Assembly: GCF_001020985.1 (NCBI RefSeq)
Contig: NZ_CP011542.1
Span: forward strand, 3,162,001-3,226,000
Direction of reading: 5' to 3'
Length of the DNA stretch: 64,000 nt
From: Corynebacterium mustelae
GTDB lineage: Bacteria; Actinomycetota; Actinomycetes; Mycobacteriales; Mycobacteriaceae
Shown: piece by piece, positions 52,572 through 61,354 of the stretch
How the letters are laid out: each line of letters begins with the position of its first letter
Numbering within the stretch: the first letter of the stretch is position 1
Translations under genes and position numbers: made by a program
Notes under the pieces: generated by a model
The model's input: the letters and a program-made list of their open reading frames with translations, nothing else
Told to the model about the DNA's origin: nothing
Database searches by the model: none

Positions 52572-52722
52572 GGCGTTCCTTTCATGAATCATCCCGCTTC
52601 ACAAGCGGCTCATAAAGGGTTACGACGCTGGCGAAAAAACGGATTGGAAAAATTTTCAATTTTCCCACCAAATCACTACCTAGCTGCGAAAACAAAAGTT
52701 TTTAAAAATTTTTTCTAAAAAT

Positions 52723-52751
52723 CCAATCCAGTGTGCCACCCCGCTCCGAAA
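52723..52751 (+). promoter_or_regulatory. Candidate SigK promoter for the repeat lipoprotein
   Basis: CCAATCC (52723-52729), a 16-base spacer, then CCGAAA (52746-52751). This closely matches the mycobacterial SigK consensus CCATCC-N16-18-CCGAAT. It lies about 100 bp upstream of the lipoprotein start. On the other strand, upstream of dipZ, another CCAATCC is followed after 16 bases by CGTAAC (near 52630-52660), so a divergent SigK promoter pair is plausible. Confidence 0.55.
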
Positions 52752-52852
52752 CAATTTGTGAGTGCCACCGAATGGCACATCACAGATAGGTTTTCCAGAC
52801 CGACATCTCAAGCAAACAGACAGTTTTCAGATTCCATACAAGGAGTACTCTC

Positions 52853-53149
52853 ATGACCAATCGTAAGTTCATCGCTTCCATCTTCGCACTCGGCGTAGCA
52901 GCAACCGGTCTGGTCGCTTGCAACGATTCCGGTTCCTCCGCTCCAGCTTCCGAATCCGCCATGATGCAAAGCGACAAGATGGAAAAGGATGCCATGGAGA
53001 AAGACGCCATGGACAAGAGCGACAAGATGGAAAAAGACGCCATGGAAAAGGACGCCATGGACAAGAGCGACAAGATGGAAAAAGACGCCATGAGCCATGA
53101 CGACAAGATGGAGAAGGATGCCATGGAGAAAGACAAGATGGAAAAGTAG
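52853..53149 (+). CDS. Lipoprotein with MxKDx-type repeats
   Basis: A 98-aa protein. The signal peptide ends in the lipobox GLVAC with lipidated Cys at about residue 23, and a Ser-rich linker follows. From residue 36 to the end there are near-perfect repeats of DKMEKDAMEKDAM and DKSDKMEKDAM, recognisable as the pentapeptide MxKDx class. The residues are almost only Met, Lys, Asp, Glu and Ala; a long charged helix is likely. Its DNA repeats follow the protein repeats. It lies between dipZ and sigK. Metal binding or methionine-based oxidant scavenging at the membrane is speculation. Confidence 0.88.
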   Translation: MTNRKFIASIFALGVAATGLVACNDSGSSAPASESAMMQSDKMEKDAMEKDAMDKSDKMEKDAMEKDAMDKSDKMEKDAMSHDDKMEKDAMEKDKMEK

Positions 53150-53246
53150 CCGTTAGGAAAAACGACATCGGCATCGTCAGCCGTCGTAATGCGCTGGATA
53201 GTTCAGTCTTTTCTCCTTTGAGTATTACCCGGTATCCTAAAGGATC

Positions 53247-53810
53247 ATGGAAATATCCAGCGAAGAATTGCTTGTAAATATCGCCCAAGGCGATAAACAA
53301 GCCTTCGGCACCCTCTACGATCGCACCGCAGCCCGCGTTATTGGTATCTGCATGCAGATACTGCATAACCGGGCTGTAGCCGAAGAAGTCACCCAAGAAG
53401 TATTCATCGAAATATGGCGTAATGCCCACGCATTCTCCCCGGACAAAGGCAGTGCGCTCGGTTGGATTCTTCGGCTCGCTCGGTCGCGGGCCATTGATAA
53501 ACTCCGCTCTCGCACTGCGGCTTTGGCTCGCGATGAGCGTGACGCCGCGTTGGAAAATGTCACTCGATATGTTGATGTCGAAAGTGATGCGCTAGGTGCA
53601 ATTGAAGGTGAGCATCTACGCGCCGCAGTCGACGACATCGGTGAACCCCACCGCAGCGCAATCATGCTCACGTATTTCGGCGGGCTCAGTCAACAACAAC
53701 TCGCCGAACACCTCGGTATACCACTCGGAACCGCCAAAACTCGGGTGCGTGATGGGTTAAAGAAACTCAAAGCCGCACTGCATGTGACTCAAGGAAAGGA
53801 GGGACGATGA
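53247..53810 (+). CDS. sigK: ECF sigma factor SigK
   Basis: A 187-aa sigma factor. Region 2 is at about 10-80 (QAFGTLYDRTAARVIGICM, EEVTQEVFIEIWRNA, GWILRLARSRAIDKLRSR) and region 4 at about 125-180 (IMLTYFGGLSQQQLAEHLGIPLGTAKTRVRDGLKKLK). The next gene overlaps as ATGA and has the layout of RskA. With dipZ close by, this matches the SigK system of mycobacteria. SigK is held by RskA until a membrane signal, probably redox-related, releases it. Confidence 0.9.
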   Translation: MEISSEELLVNIAQGDKQAFGTLYDRTAARVIGICMQILHNRAVAEEVTQEVFIEIWRNAHAFSPDKGSALGWILRLARSRAIDKLRSRTAALARDERDAALENVTRYVDVESDALGAIEGEHLRAAVDDIGEPHRSAIMLTYFGGLSQQQLAEHLGIPLGTAKTRVRDGLKKLKAALHVTQGKEGR

Positions 53811-54475
53811 CCAACCATAACGATGACTGGCTCACCGACTTCGACGATACCGAATTAACCGAAGAAGAGCGCCGCGATCTAGCCGATGCTCTAGCACTGT
53901 CAGCGGTTCCACTTCCCCCTTCAGTTGGGCTGAAAGCAGACATTTTCGCCGCAATCGATAACGTCGAACAGCAAACCCCTGTCGCCGAAGTTATCCCAAT
54001 CCAACGGTATCGCTCCCGTCGAATGGTGGCGATAACTTCCATTGCGGCGGCGGTAGTCGTAATCGCCGCTGCGGGAATCACGTTACCGCAGCTTTTCGAC
54101 GCCCCAACCAGCACTATCACGACACAAGCTTTGTCTGGTGTTGATGCCATGCATGAAATCATGGATGCTGACGACGTACAAAGCGCCAATATGGATGTCA
54201 GCGGTGTGCAATTGCACGTTGTTTCCTCTGATGCCATGGATAAAGCAGGCGCGATGGTGCAAGGAGCCCCAACAGTCAAGGAAGGAATGGGCGTCCAGGT
54301 GTGGAGCGTCACCGACTCTGGAAAAATCATCTCCGCTGGGGTAATCGGACCGGAAGATCATACCGATGTATGGATGCCCTTTGCTGAGGCAACTTCCAAA
54401 GTAATCCTCACTGAAGAACCACTGGCTGGCAGCGAAAAACCAACCGGTGCAATGATCGGGGAAATGAAACTATAG
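53807..54475 (+). CDS. rskA: Anti-sigma factor RskA
   Basis: A 222-aa single-pass membrane protein. The acidic N-terminal sigma-binding part (LTDFDDTELTEEERRDLADALALSAVPLPPSVGLKADIFAAI) is followed by a membrane helix at about 66-88 (MVAITSIAAAVVVIAAAGI). The extracytoplasmic domain at about 95-222 has the RskA C-terminal plan (VQLHVVSSDAMDKAGAMVQGAPTV, GMGVQVWSVTDSGKIISAGVI). It overlaps sigK as ATGA. One GCTTTTCGACGC word lies inside its coding sequence. Confidence 0.9.
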   Translation: MTNHNDDWLTDFDDTELTEEERRDLADALALSAVPLPPSVGLKADIFAAIDNVEQQTPVAEVIPIQRYRSRRMVAITSIAAAVVVIAAAGITLPQLFDAPTSTITTQALSGVDAMHEIMDADDVQSANMDVSGVQLHVVSSDAMDKAGAMVQGAPTVKEGMGVQVWSVTDSGKIISAGVIGPEDHTDVWMPFAEATSKVILTEEPLAGSEKPTGAMIGEMKL

Positions 54476-54493
54476 TTTTTCCGTGGAGTTAGA

Positions 54494-54525
54494 AAAAGGC
54501 CGGGTGGTTTCATCCCCGGCCTTTT
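54494..54525. terminator. Bidirectional terminator between rskA and topA
   Basis: AAAAGGCCGGG (54494-54504) pairs with CCCGGCCTTTT (54515-54525). It lies between the convergent rskA and topA stop codons and gives a U-tail in either direction. Confidence 0.88.
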
Positions 54526-54527
54526 CA

Positions 54528-57485
54528 CTATTTCTTTCGGCTTCCTGCTTTGACTACCCGCTTGGTAGTTTTAGCGGGTTTCTTCGCCGCCTTTTTCGTG
54601 GTCTTTTTCGTGGTCTTTTTCGTAGTTTTCTTCGTGGACTTCTTCGCAGCTTTTTTTGTGCCGCCTTCAGCAGCTTCCTTTGCACGCCGTTCAGACAACA
54701 GTTCATTCGCCCGAGCGTCGGTAAGTGTCAGCGGGTCATCGCCACGCCGCAGCGACGCATTGGTTTCACCATCAGTGACATAGGGGCCGAACCGGCCGTC
54801 CCTCACACTCATGGGTTTGCCCGAAACATCGTTATCACCCAATTCCTTGATAGCCTGCTGGCTGGTGGCACCCCGTCCCCGGCGTTTCGGCTCAGCGTAG
54901 ATGCGGCGTGCCTCGTCGAGAGTAATGGTGAAAATCTGTTCCTCGCTGGAAAGCGACCGAGAATCAGAACCCTTCTTTAAGTAAGGACCGTATCGGCCAT
55001 TTTGCGCGGTAATAACCTCATTATCACTGGGGTCAACTCCCACTTCACGTGGCAAGGAAATCAATTGCAACGCCTCTTCCAACGTCACGGTCGATGGTTC
55101 CATGGAAGAAAACAGCGACGCAGTTGCAGGTTTAAGCGTTTCCTCAATGATCTGATTGATGCGCTTTTCCTTCGCCGCAATGGCAGTTTTGGTTTCCCAA
55201 TTTTTAGGGCGCTTCCCTTCTGCTTTCCGCTGTTCGTCCTCAGCGGCACGCTCCTCGGCGACGATTTCTTCCGCCTTTATTGCGACCTTTTCTTTCTCGT
55301 CCTCACCCATGATTTCTGTGACATATGGACCAAATCGCCCTTCTTTGGCAACGATCATGCGGCCATTCGCCGGATTGAGCCCCAATTCACGGCCAGATTG
55401 CGGTGTGGCAAAAAGCTTCTCCGCATATTCCAGGGTCAATTCATCAGGCGTGGTGGTATCCGAAAGATTAGCCCGCTGGAACTCCGGCTCCCCGTCCTTG
55501 ATTCCGATTTGCCGCTCCAAATACGGCCCGTACCGGCCCACCCGCACGTAGATCGGACGGCCCTCGGCGTCGTCGAAAAGCGGAAGGGAGTTTACAACCC
55601 GGGCGTCGATCTGCTCTAAATTATCGCCGACCAGTGCTTTAAGCCCGCCTTGCCGCGCGATGGTTTCGGCAGTGGCATCGGAGGCATCCGCATCGCCGAA
55701 GTAGAACCCCTTGAGCCAATTGGCACCCACCTCGTTTCCGGCGGCAATATCATCCAGTTCATCTTCCATGGAAGACGTGAAATCGTAATCTACCAGCGCC
55801 GCAAACGACTTCTCCATCAACCCCACAACAGCAAAGGCTACCCAGCTCGGCACCAACGCATTACCGCGCGAATACACATAACCGCGATCCTGAATCGTCT
55901 TAATGATGCTCGCATAGGTGGACGGACGGCCAATGCCAAGATCCTCCATCTTTTTCACCAGCGACGCTTCGGTATAGCGGGCAGGCGGGTTAGTGGAATG
56001 CCCCTCGGCCTCCAACTTATTCACACCCAACTGATCGCCCTGGGATAGCTGCGGCAAGTGCCGCTCCGCATTATCGGCAACATCCCGGCCGTCCGCCTGC
56101 TTGGTGGTTTCCACGTAGGCGCGCAAGAAACCCTGGAACGTAATGGTCCGACCCGTCGAAGAGAACTCAACCTCAGTGCCATCAGTAGCCCGGCCCCCGA
56201 TGGTGACTTTCATCGACGTGCCCTTGGCATCCGCCATCTGGGAGGCCACGGTCCGCTGCCAAATCAACTCATACAGCTTGTATTCTTCCGCATCCAATAC
56301 CGCGTGCAATTCACCTGGGGTAGCAAACCGTTCACCCGCAGGGCGAATCGCTTCGTGCGCTTCCTGGGAGTTTTTCACCTTCCGGTCGTAGCGGCGCGGA
56401 CCAGCTGCAACATAACTGTCACCATACAACGCGATTGCTTGTTCCCGAGCTGCCGTTAACCCCTGCTCCGACAACGTGGTGCTGTCGGTACGCATATATG
56501 TAATATGTCCGTTTTCGTACAGTCGCTGCGCAATCCGCATCGTACGTTCAGAAGTGTAATGCAGCTTCCGGCCCGCCTCTTGCTGCAAAGTCGAAGTCAT
56601 AAACGGCGCATAAGGTCTACGAGTATAAGGTTTTTCCTCCACTGATAGGACGGAAAAGTCCACCCCATCGAGTGCCTGCACCAAGTGCTCAGCACGCTGC
56701 TTATCGACGACAACAACGTCGCCAATAAGCTCTCCCTTGTCATTGAAATCACGACCCAATGCCACCCGTTTACCATCAACCGCCGTCAACCGGCCGTCAA
56801 ACTCTCTCGGGTTACCATCAGTTGCGGGCTGACCCGTATCAAACAGGGCCTTTAAATCCCAATACTCGGCAGAAACGAACGCCATGCGCTCGCGTTCCCG
56901 CTCAACAATCACCCGAGTGGCAACCGATTGCACCCGGCCCGCCGAAAGCCGTGGCATCACCTTTTTCCACAACACTGGTGACACTTCATAACCATACAGA
57001 CGGTCCAAAATACGCCGAGTTTCCTGCGCATCAACCAGGTTCTCGTCCAAATCACGGGTATTTTCAGCAGCAGCAAGAATCGCAGGTTTGGTAATCTCAT
57101 TAAACACCATACGACGCACCGGAACCTTAGGCTTCAAGGTTTCCAGCAGATGCCACGCAATAGCTTCCCCCTCCCGATCGGGGTCGGTTGCTAGCAGTAA
57201 TTCATCAACCTGCTTGAGCTTGGACTTGAGATCAGAAACTTTCTTCTTCTTGTCCGGGCTCACCACATATAGTGGTGCGAAATCATCATCAACGTTAACC
57301 CCCAACCGTGCCCATGGTTCCTTCTTAAACTTGGGTGGTACATCCGCCGCGCCCCGTGGCAGGTCACGAATATGTCCCACCGAAGCCTCGACAATATAAT
57401 CCCCGCCCAAGTAAGGGGCAATTTTTTTCGCTTTTGTCGCAGACTCGACGATCACGAGACGCTTAATGCCGCTACCTTCAGCCAT
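54528..57485 (-). CDS. topA: DNA topoisomerase I (actinobacterial type IA)
   Basis: A 985-aa type IA topoisomerase. The Toprim domain lies at about 7-150 (RLVIVESATKAKKIAPYLG; LLATDPDREGEAIAWHLLETL, the DxDxD-like metal site). The active-site Tyr is in NGHITYMRTDSTTLSEQG. C-terminal actinobacterial repeats such as GRFGPYVTE and GRYGPYLKKGSD follow. The end is a run of KKTTKK units that binds DNA. The ATG at 57485 (MAEGSGIKRLVIVES) is preferred to the TTG at 57503. It relaxes negative supercoils; the gene order with cspA matches mycobacteria. Confidence 0.97.
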   Translation of the reverse strand: MAEGSGIKRLVIVESATKAKKIAPYLGGDYIVEASVGHIRDLPRGAADVPPKFKKEPWARLGVNVDDDFAPLYVVSPDKKKKVSDLKSKLKQVDELLLATDPDREGEAIAWHLLETLKPKVPVRRMVFNEITKPAILAAAENTRDLDENLVDAQETRRILDRLYGYEVSPVLWKKVMPRLSAGRVQSVATRVIVERERERMAFVSAEYWDLKALFDTGQPATDGNPREFDGRLTAVDGKRVALGRDFNDKGELIGDVVVVDKQRAEHLVQALDGVDFSVLSVEEKPYTRRPYAPFMTSTLQQEAGRKLHYTSERTMRIAQRLYENGHITYMRTDSTTLSEQGLTAAREQAIALYGDSYVAAGPRRYDRKVKNSQEAHEAIRPAGERFATPGELHAVLDAEEYKLYELIWQRTVASQMADAKGTSMKVTIGGRATDGTEVEFSSTGRTITFQGFLRAYVETTKQADGRDVADNAERHLPQLSQGDQLGVNKLEAEGHSTNPPARYTEASLVKKMEDLGIGRPSTYASIIKTIQDRGYVYSRGNALVPSWVAFAVVGLMEKSFAALVDYDFTSSMEDELDDIAAGNEVGANWLKGFYFGDADASDATAETIARQGGLKALVGDNLEQIDARVVNSLPLFDDAEGRPIYVRVGRYGPYLERQIGIKDGEPEFQRANLSDTTTPDELTLEYAEKLFATPQSGRELGLNPANGRMIVAKEGRFGPYVTEIMGEDEKEKVAIKAEEIVAEERAAEDEQRKAEGKRPKNWETKTAIAAKEKRINQIIEETLKPATASLFSSMEPSTVTLEEALQLISLPREVGVDPSDNEVITAQNGRYGPYLKKGSDSRSLSSEEQIFTITLDEARRIYAEPKRRGRGATSQQAIKELGDNDVSGKPMSVRDGRFGPYVTDGETNASLRRGDDPLTLTDARANELLSERRAKEAAEGGTKKAAKKSTKKTTKKTTKKTTKKAAKKPAKTTKRVVKAGSRKK

Positions 57486-57878
57486 GAAACGAATGAACCT
57501 CAATTCGGTTAACGCACAAATAAATCACATCGCGAGTACCCACCCAATATGCATACACACTCACACCGGGCAAACACCACTAGATCTTCCACCAAACACT
57601 AGATAAGGTTCAGCAGAAAATACAGACGTTTCCTTATAATACGGGGCTATTGCGCAACTTTGTCCAACCAGATACCCCTCGGCGTTTTCCCGGAGAAATA
57701 TTTTGGCAGCACAGAACAAAAATATTTCCGCCATTTAGCCACGGTATCGGCATATCGACGTCGTTTAACCCCTGCAACCCACATAAAAATATCCCAAACA
57801 TAAACCATGCAAACTACACGGAATAGTTGGGGATACCTAAGCGCGACGGTGCAACCGATCACGCATCAATCGTCTCGG
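57486..57878. other. Intergenic region between topA and cspA
   Basis: About 390 bp. A 71-aa minus frame at 57647-57862 (Trp- and Tyr-rich, one hydrophobic stretch) has no recognised family and no good ribosome site, so I do not call it. The rest should hold the topA promoter and the cspA 3' end. Confidence 0.35.
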
Positions 57879-58082
57879 TTACAGTGCCCGGACACCAAGC
57901 GCCTGTGGGCCTTTTGCGCCATCGCCGACCTCAAATTCAACCAATTGGTTTTCCTCCAACGACCGGAAACCGTTGCCCTGAATCTCCGAGTAGTGGACGA
58001 ACACGTCGGCCGAACCGTCCTCTGGTGCGATGAAGCCGAAGCCCTTTTCAGCGTTGAACCACTTTACAGTGCCCTTAGCCAT
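57879..58082 (-). CDS. cspA: Cold-shock protein CspA
   Basis: A 67-aa single cold-shock domain. It has RNP1 (KGFGFIAP) and RNP2 (DVFVHYSEI) RNA-binding motifs after [12 protein letters not shown]. The ATG at 58082 follows AAGGAAAA; the ATG five codons upstream is less likely because the ribosome site lies inside that extension. It binds RNA and prevents structure at low temperature. It is conserved beside the helicase and topA genes. Confidence 0.96.
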   Translation of the reverse strand: MAKGTVKWFNAEKGFGFIAPEDGSADVFVHYSEIQGNGFRSLEENQLVEFEVGDGAKGPQALGVRAL

Positions 58083-58378
58083 AGTATTTTCCTTCATGTG
58101 TTGCTATTTTTCGGTGCGTGGCCCGAGGGATTAAAACAAGGTCGATCACGTATCACGCACACTTAACGCAGCGGTCAAGCTTCCGCTGAACCTCAATGGC
58201 ACAATTTTGGTTATCCATTAAGGTGGCAAAAAATCACGTTGCTAAAATGCCTCTAGGATTGGGTACCTAGTGTGGCGACCTTCATCCAAGTGTTCCACGT
58301 TTGGCAACAAAACGGGAGGGCTAGCCAAACAAAACGGCACAACCTGCAGGTCACCGGCGATAAATTAAAGGAGCAGCC

Positions 58379-60718
58379 ATGCCCCAGCCTAGCCCCAAAG
58401 TAGGGTACCACCTCGGCGCAGAGCTCATCGACGCCCTGCGTAATCGCTTCCCCAACTCCGCCTGCACCCACCTACGCACCATACCCGCCACACAAGCTGA
58501 ATACGCACCTTGGCCCCACTGGATTCACCCCAGCGTTAAAGAAAAACTACTCCACTCGGGCATCACTGCACCGTACTCCCACCAAGCCGCAGCCGCAGAC
58601 AGCGCCTATCACGGCAACCACACTGTTATCGCAACTGGCACCTCATCCGGAAAATCACTGAGCTACTACCTACCAATATTGAGTACTCTTGCCACCAATC
58701 CAACAGCATCTGCGTTGTACATCACCCCCACAAAAGCATTAGGCTCGGACCAATTATCCAACGCAACTGTACTAATACGTGGGATTAGTGAACTTAATTC
58801 CGTCCATCCCGCACCTTATGACGGCGATACTTTAGTAGAAGCCCGCACCGCTATCCGCGACACCTCACGCTTCATTTTCACCAACCCGGACATGCTGCAT
58901 AGCGCAATCCTGAGCAACCACCACAAATGGGGTCGGTTACTGCGCAGCCTGCGGTTCATCGTGATTGACGAATGCCACAGCTACCGTGGCGTATTCGGTG
59001 CACATGTCTCGTTGGTTTTGCGTAGGCTACTAAGGATCGCTCGCACATACGGCAGCAATCCGACGGTGATACTCGCTTCCGCCACCACCGCCACCCCAGC
59101 TGAGCATGCGAGCAGACTCATCGGTGCCCCCGTTACGGCAATAACAACTGATACCGCCCCCGTTGGGGCACGCACAATCGCATTGTGGGAACCTGGCTTC
59201 CTTGAGGGTGCCACGGGTGAACGTGGCGCCCCAGTGCGTCGACCCGCACCCACTGAAGCAGCAGGAATGATGGCAACTTTGGTGACAGAAGGAGCACGCA
59301 CCCTCACCTTTGTACGGTCGCGGGCACAAGCGGAACTAGTGGCGCTTAAAACACAAGAGGAACTTAATAGCCACGGCCGGTTCGACCTCAGCAACCGGAT
59401 CGCATCCTATCGCGCAGGCTACCTAGCCGAGGATCGCCGCGCTCTTGAGCAACGACTTGACGACGGGACTCTGCTCGGTGTGGCCACTACCAATGCACTC
59501 GAACTAGGAATCGATGTTGGTGGCCTAGATGCAGTTATCACCGCTGGATTTCCAGGAACCATAGCCAGCTTCTGGCAACAAGCAGGGCGGGCTGGCCGAC
59601 GAGGCCAAAGCTCCATCATCGTGCTGATCGCCCGAGATGACCCACTCGACACGTACCTCATCCACCACCCAGAGGCGCTTTTGGATCAACCTGTAGAATC
59701 AGCAGTGTTCAATCCCGCCAATCCCTACATCTTGGCAGGTCACCTCTACTGCGCAGCCTTGGAAGCACCACTCACTGATACCGAAATCTCCGAGCTGCAA
59801 GCAGAGCAAGTGGCGGCGTCCCTAGCCCAACAAGGAGTACTTCGCCAACGCAATAACGGTTGGTTTGCCACGTTGCCCCCAGGTGCAACCGACCCACATG
59901 CGTTGGTATCCTTACGCGGTTCTGGCAATCATGTAACTATCGTGGATAGTGACGATGGCAGGATACTTGGCACGATTGACCAAGCACAGGCCAGCTCTCA
60001 GGTACATCCCGGCGCGGTTTATCTGCATCAAGGCGAAAGCTTCGTTGTGGATTCGCTTGACTTGGATAGCATGATCGCCCTCGTACACCCAGAGATTCCC
60101 GATTACTACACCCACGCCCGTTCCACCACCGATATCCGTATCGTTCGTGAACCAGAACATGTCCACAACCCAGCCACTGGTTTGTGGGTGTCACATCTCG
60201 ATGTCGAAGTAACCAACCATGTGGTCGGATACATGATGAAAAGTTTTAGTGGCGATGTCATAGCCACCGTACCGCTGGAATTACCACCCCAGACTTTGGT
60301 GACCAAGGCCGTCGCGTACACCATCGATCCTGCGGTGTTGGATGGGTTAAAAATTGACGACATTCCTGGCACGTTGCATGCTGCGGAACATGCCGCGATT
60401 GGACTGCTGCCGCTTTTAGCCACCTGCGACCGGTGGGATATTGGTGGCGTATCAACTCCGCTTCATGTGGATACGGGGCTACCCACAGTATTCGTTTATG
60501 ACGGACATCCTGGTGGTGCAGGTTTTGCCGAATGTGGTTTCATGCGGTTTGGTGAGTGGATTGCCGCAACGTATGATGCAGTTCGCTCATGTGTGTGCGA
60601 TTCTGGCTGCCCATCGTGCGTCCAGTCGCCTAAATGTGGAAATGGGAATTCTCCGCTGGATAAAGCAGGTGCGATCAAGCTTTTAGGGGCATTATGCACG
60701 ATGCTTGATGCAGGTTAA
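58379..60718 (+). CDS. DEAD/DEAH-box helicase of the MrfA/YprA type
   Basis: A 779-aa superfamily 2 helicase. Walker A is ATGTSSGKSLSYYLP (about 83), the Walker B-type box VIDECHSYRG, motif III ASATTATPAEH, and helicase C motifs ATTNALELGIDVGGLDAVI and QQAGRAGRRGQ. The C-terminus has a DUF1998 domain with four Cys (CVCDSGCPSCVQSPKCGNGN) that probably bind zinc, as in MrfA, a mitomycin-repair helicase. AAAGGAG precedes the ATG. It corresponds in order to Rv3649 of M. tuberculosis and converges on the TadE-like gene, which overlaps it by four bases. Confidence 0.94.
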   Translation: MPQPSPKVGYHLGAELIDALRNRFPNSACTHLRTIPATQAEYAPWPHWIHPSVKEKLLHSGITAPYSHQAAAADSAYHGNHTVIATGTSSGKSLSYYLPILSTLATNPTASALYITPTKALGSDQLSNATVLIRGISELNSVHPAPYDGDTLVEARTAIRDTSRFIFTNPDMLHSAILSNHHKWGRLLRSLRFIVIDECHSYRGVFGAHVSLVLRRLLRIARTYGSNPTVILASATTATPAEHASRLIGAPVTAITTDTAPVGARTIALWEPGFLEGATGERGAPVRRPAPTEAAGMMATLVTEGARTLTFVRSRAQAELVALKTQEELNSHGRFDLSNRIASYRAGYLAEDRRALEQRLDDGTLLGVATTNALELGIDVGGLDAVITAGFPGTIASFWQQAGRAGRRGQSSIIVLIARDDPLDTYLIHHPEALLDQPVESAVFNPANPYILAGHLYCAALEAPLTDTEISELQAEQVAASLAQQGVLRQRNNGWFATLPPGATDPHALVSLRGSGNHVTIVDSDDGRILGTIDQAQASSQVHPGAVYLHQGESFVVDSLDLDSMIALVHPEIPDYYTHARSTTDIRIVREPEHVHNPATGLWVSHLDVEVTNHVVGYMMKSFSGDVIATVPLELPPQTLVTKAVAYTIDPAVLDGLKIDDIPGTLHAAEHAAIGLLPLLATCDRWDIGGVSTPLHVDTGLPTVFVYDGHPGGAGFAECGFMRFGEWIAATYDAVRSCVCDSGCPSCVQSPKCGNGNSPLDKAGAIKLLGALCTMLDAG

Positions 60719-61041
60719 CGCGGACCAGCTCGTGCGGTGGCGGTAGCGGAATTCTCAACCACGATAACAGTAACGTCGCTACCAAACACTGAGCATTTGT
60801 AGATGGTTGCTTGGTTTAACTGCGCGATATAGTCAGCTTTTCTGCAGGGGTGTTCACCGGAATACACCGCCCAGGCGCCTGCAACTGCCGCCAAATCAGC
60901 CGCGACTTGGGCACGATGGCTGGCAATTGTGGTGTTAATTAATGAAGCGATAACTAAAAGTACGGCGGACAAGGCTGCGATCAGGCCAGCGGTGGTTACT
61001 GTCGCGCTTCCAGCTTCATCGTGGATCATAGTGTGCCGCAT
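60715..61041 (-). CDS. TadE-like secreted protein (Rv3654c-like)
   Basis: A 108-aa protein. It opens MRHTMIHDEAGSATVTTAGLIAA, a prepilin-like Gly-Ser-Ala followed by a hydrophobic helix, then a short mixed domain with two Cys (HPCRKADYI, YKCSVFG). It belongs to the Flp/TadE-like secretion neighbourhood at the end of the Tad cluster. Its 3' end overlaps the helicase gene by 4 bp on the other strand. Function is inferred from position. Confidence 0.78.
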   Translation of the reverse strand: MRHTMIHDEAGSATVTTAGLIAALSAVLLVIASLINTTIASHRAQVAADLAAVAGAWAVYSGEHPCRKADYIAQLNQATIYKCSVFGSDVTVIVVENSATATARAGPR

Positions 61042-61043
61042 AG

Positions 61044-61352
61044 TTACTGCTCCATTGGGAAGATAGCCTGGGCTGTCATGGTTCCCAACGGGGCGGGAAC
61101 GGCAGCGCTGGCCGTAGCAAGACCAGCATGTTCCGTGACTGTTATGGTTCCTCGTGGCGGTTGGTAGTCGGTGCCAATCGCGTAGGCACGTGCCGCTGCA
61201 CCAGCGATGTCAATAGCGGAAAGGTATGCCGCTAATGTCATTATTCCTGCCACCATCAATGAGAAAACCACGATGAGGGCACTTAAAGCGATGGCAGTTT
61301 CCACCGTGGTAGAGCCCTCATCCTCGGTAAAAATGACACCGACGTTTCTCAT
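61044..61352 (-). CDS. TadE-family pseudopilin
   Basis: A 102-aa protein whose start at 61352 gives MRNVGVIFTEDEGSTTVETAIAL, a TadE-type processing site (EGSTTVE) before a membrane helix of about 20 residues. The longer frame to 61532 has an unlikely Arg-rich N-terminus and overlaps the pilin gene, so it is rejected. It probably forms part of a Tad pilus or related secretion machine. Confidence 0.8.
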   Translation of the reverse strand: MRNVGVIFTEDEGSTTVETAIALSALIVVFSLMVAGIMTLAAYLSAIDIAGAAARAYAIGTDYQPPRGTITVTEHAGLATASAAVPAPLGTMTAQAIFPMEQ

Positions 61353-61354
61353 GT

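Larger units (their letters stand above)
3577..55581. repeat. Dispersed 11-mer GCTTTTCGACG family (13 copies)
   Basis: Exact copies on the plus strand start at 3577, 9903, 22643, 25706, 28786, 30543, 49452, 50805 and 54091. On the minus strand they occupy 27628-27638, 48086-48096, 51994-52004 and 55571-55581. Most extend to GCTTTTCGACGC. They occur in intergenic DNA and inside genes alike. None was found between 30.6 and 48.0 kb. The coordinates given here span the first and last copy, not one continuous element. Confidence 0.8.

Noticed and set aside
53041..53140. CRISPR-like short repeats
   Set aside because: The repeats are contiguous coding repeats of the lipoprotein with no unique spacers.
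52869..53429. Long minus-strand frames opposite the repeat lipoprotein and sigK
   Set aside because: They arise from the mirrored repeat DNA (HGVFFHLVALVHG-type peptides) and lie opposite well-supported plus-strand genes with ribosome sites.
55002..56459. Plus-strand frames of 130-205 aa opposite topA
   Set aside because: They are shadows of a firmly identified topoisomerase gene, with no ribosome sites or family features.
57647..57862. 71-aa membrane-like gene between topA and cspA
   Set aside because: No ribosome site or family resemblance; the intergenic setting explains the frame by chance.
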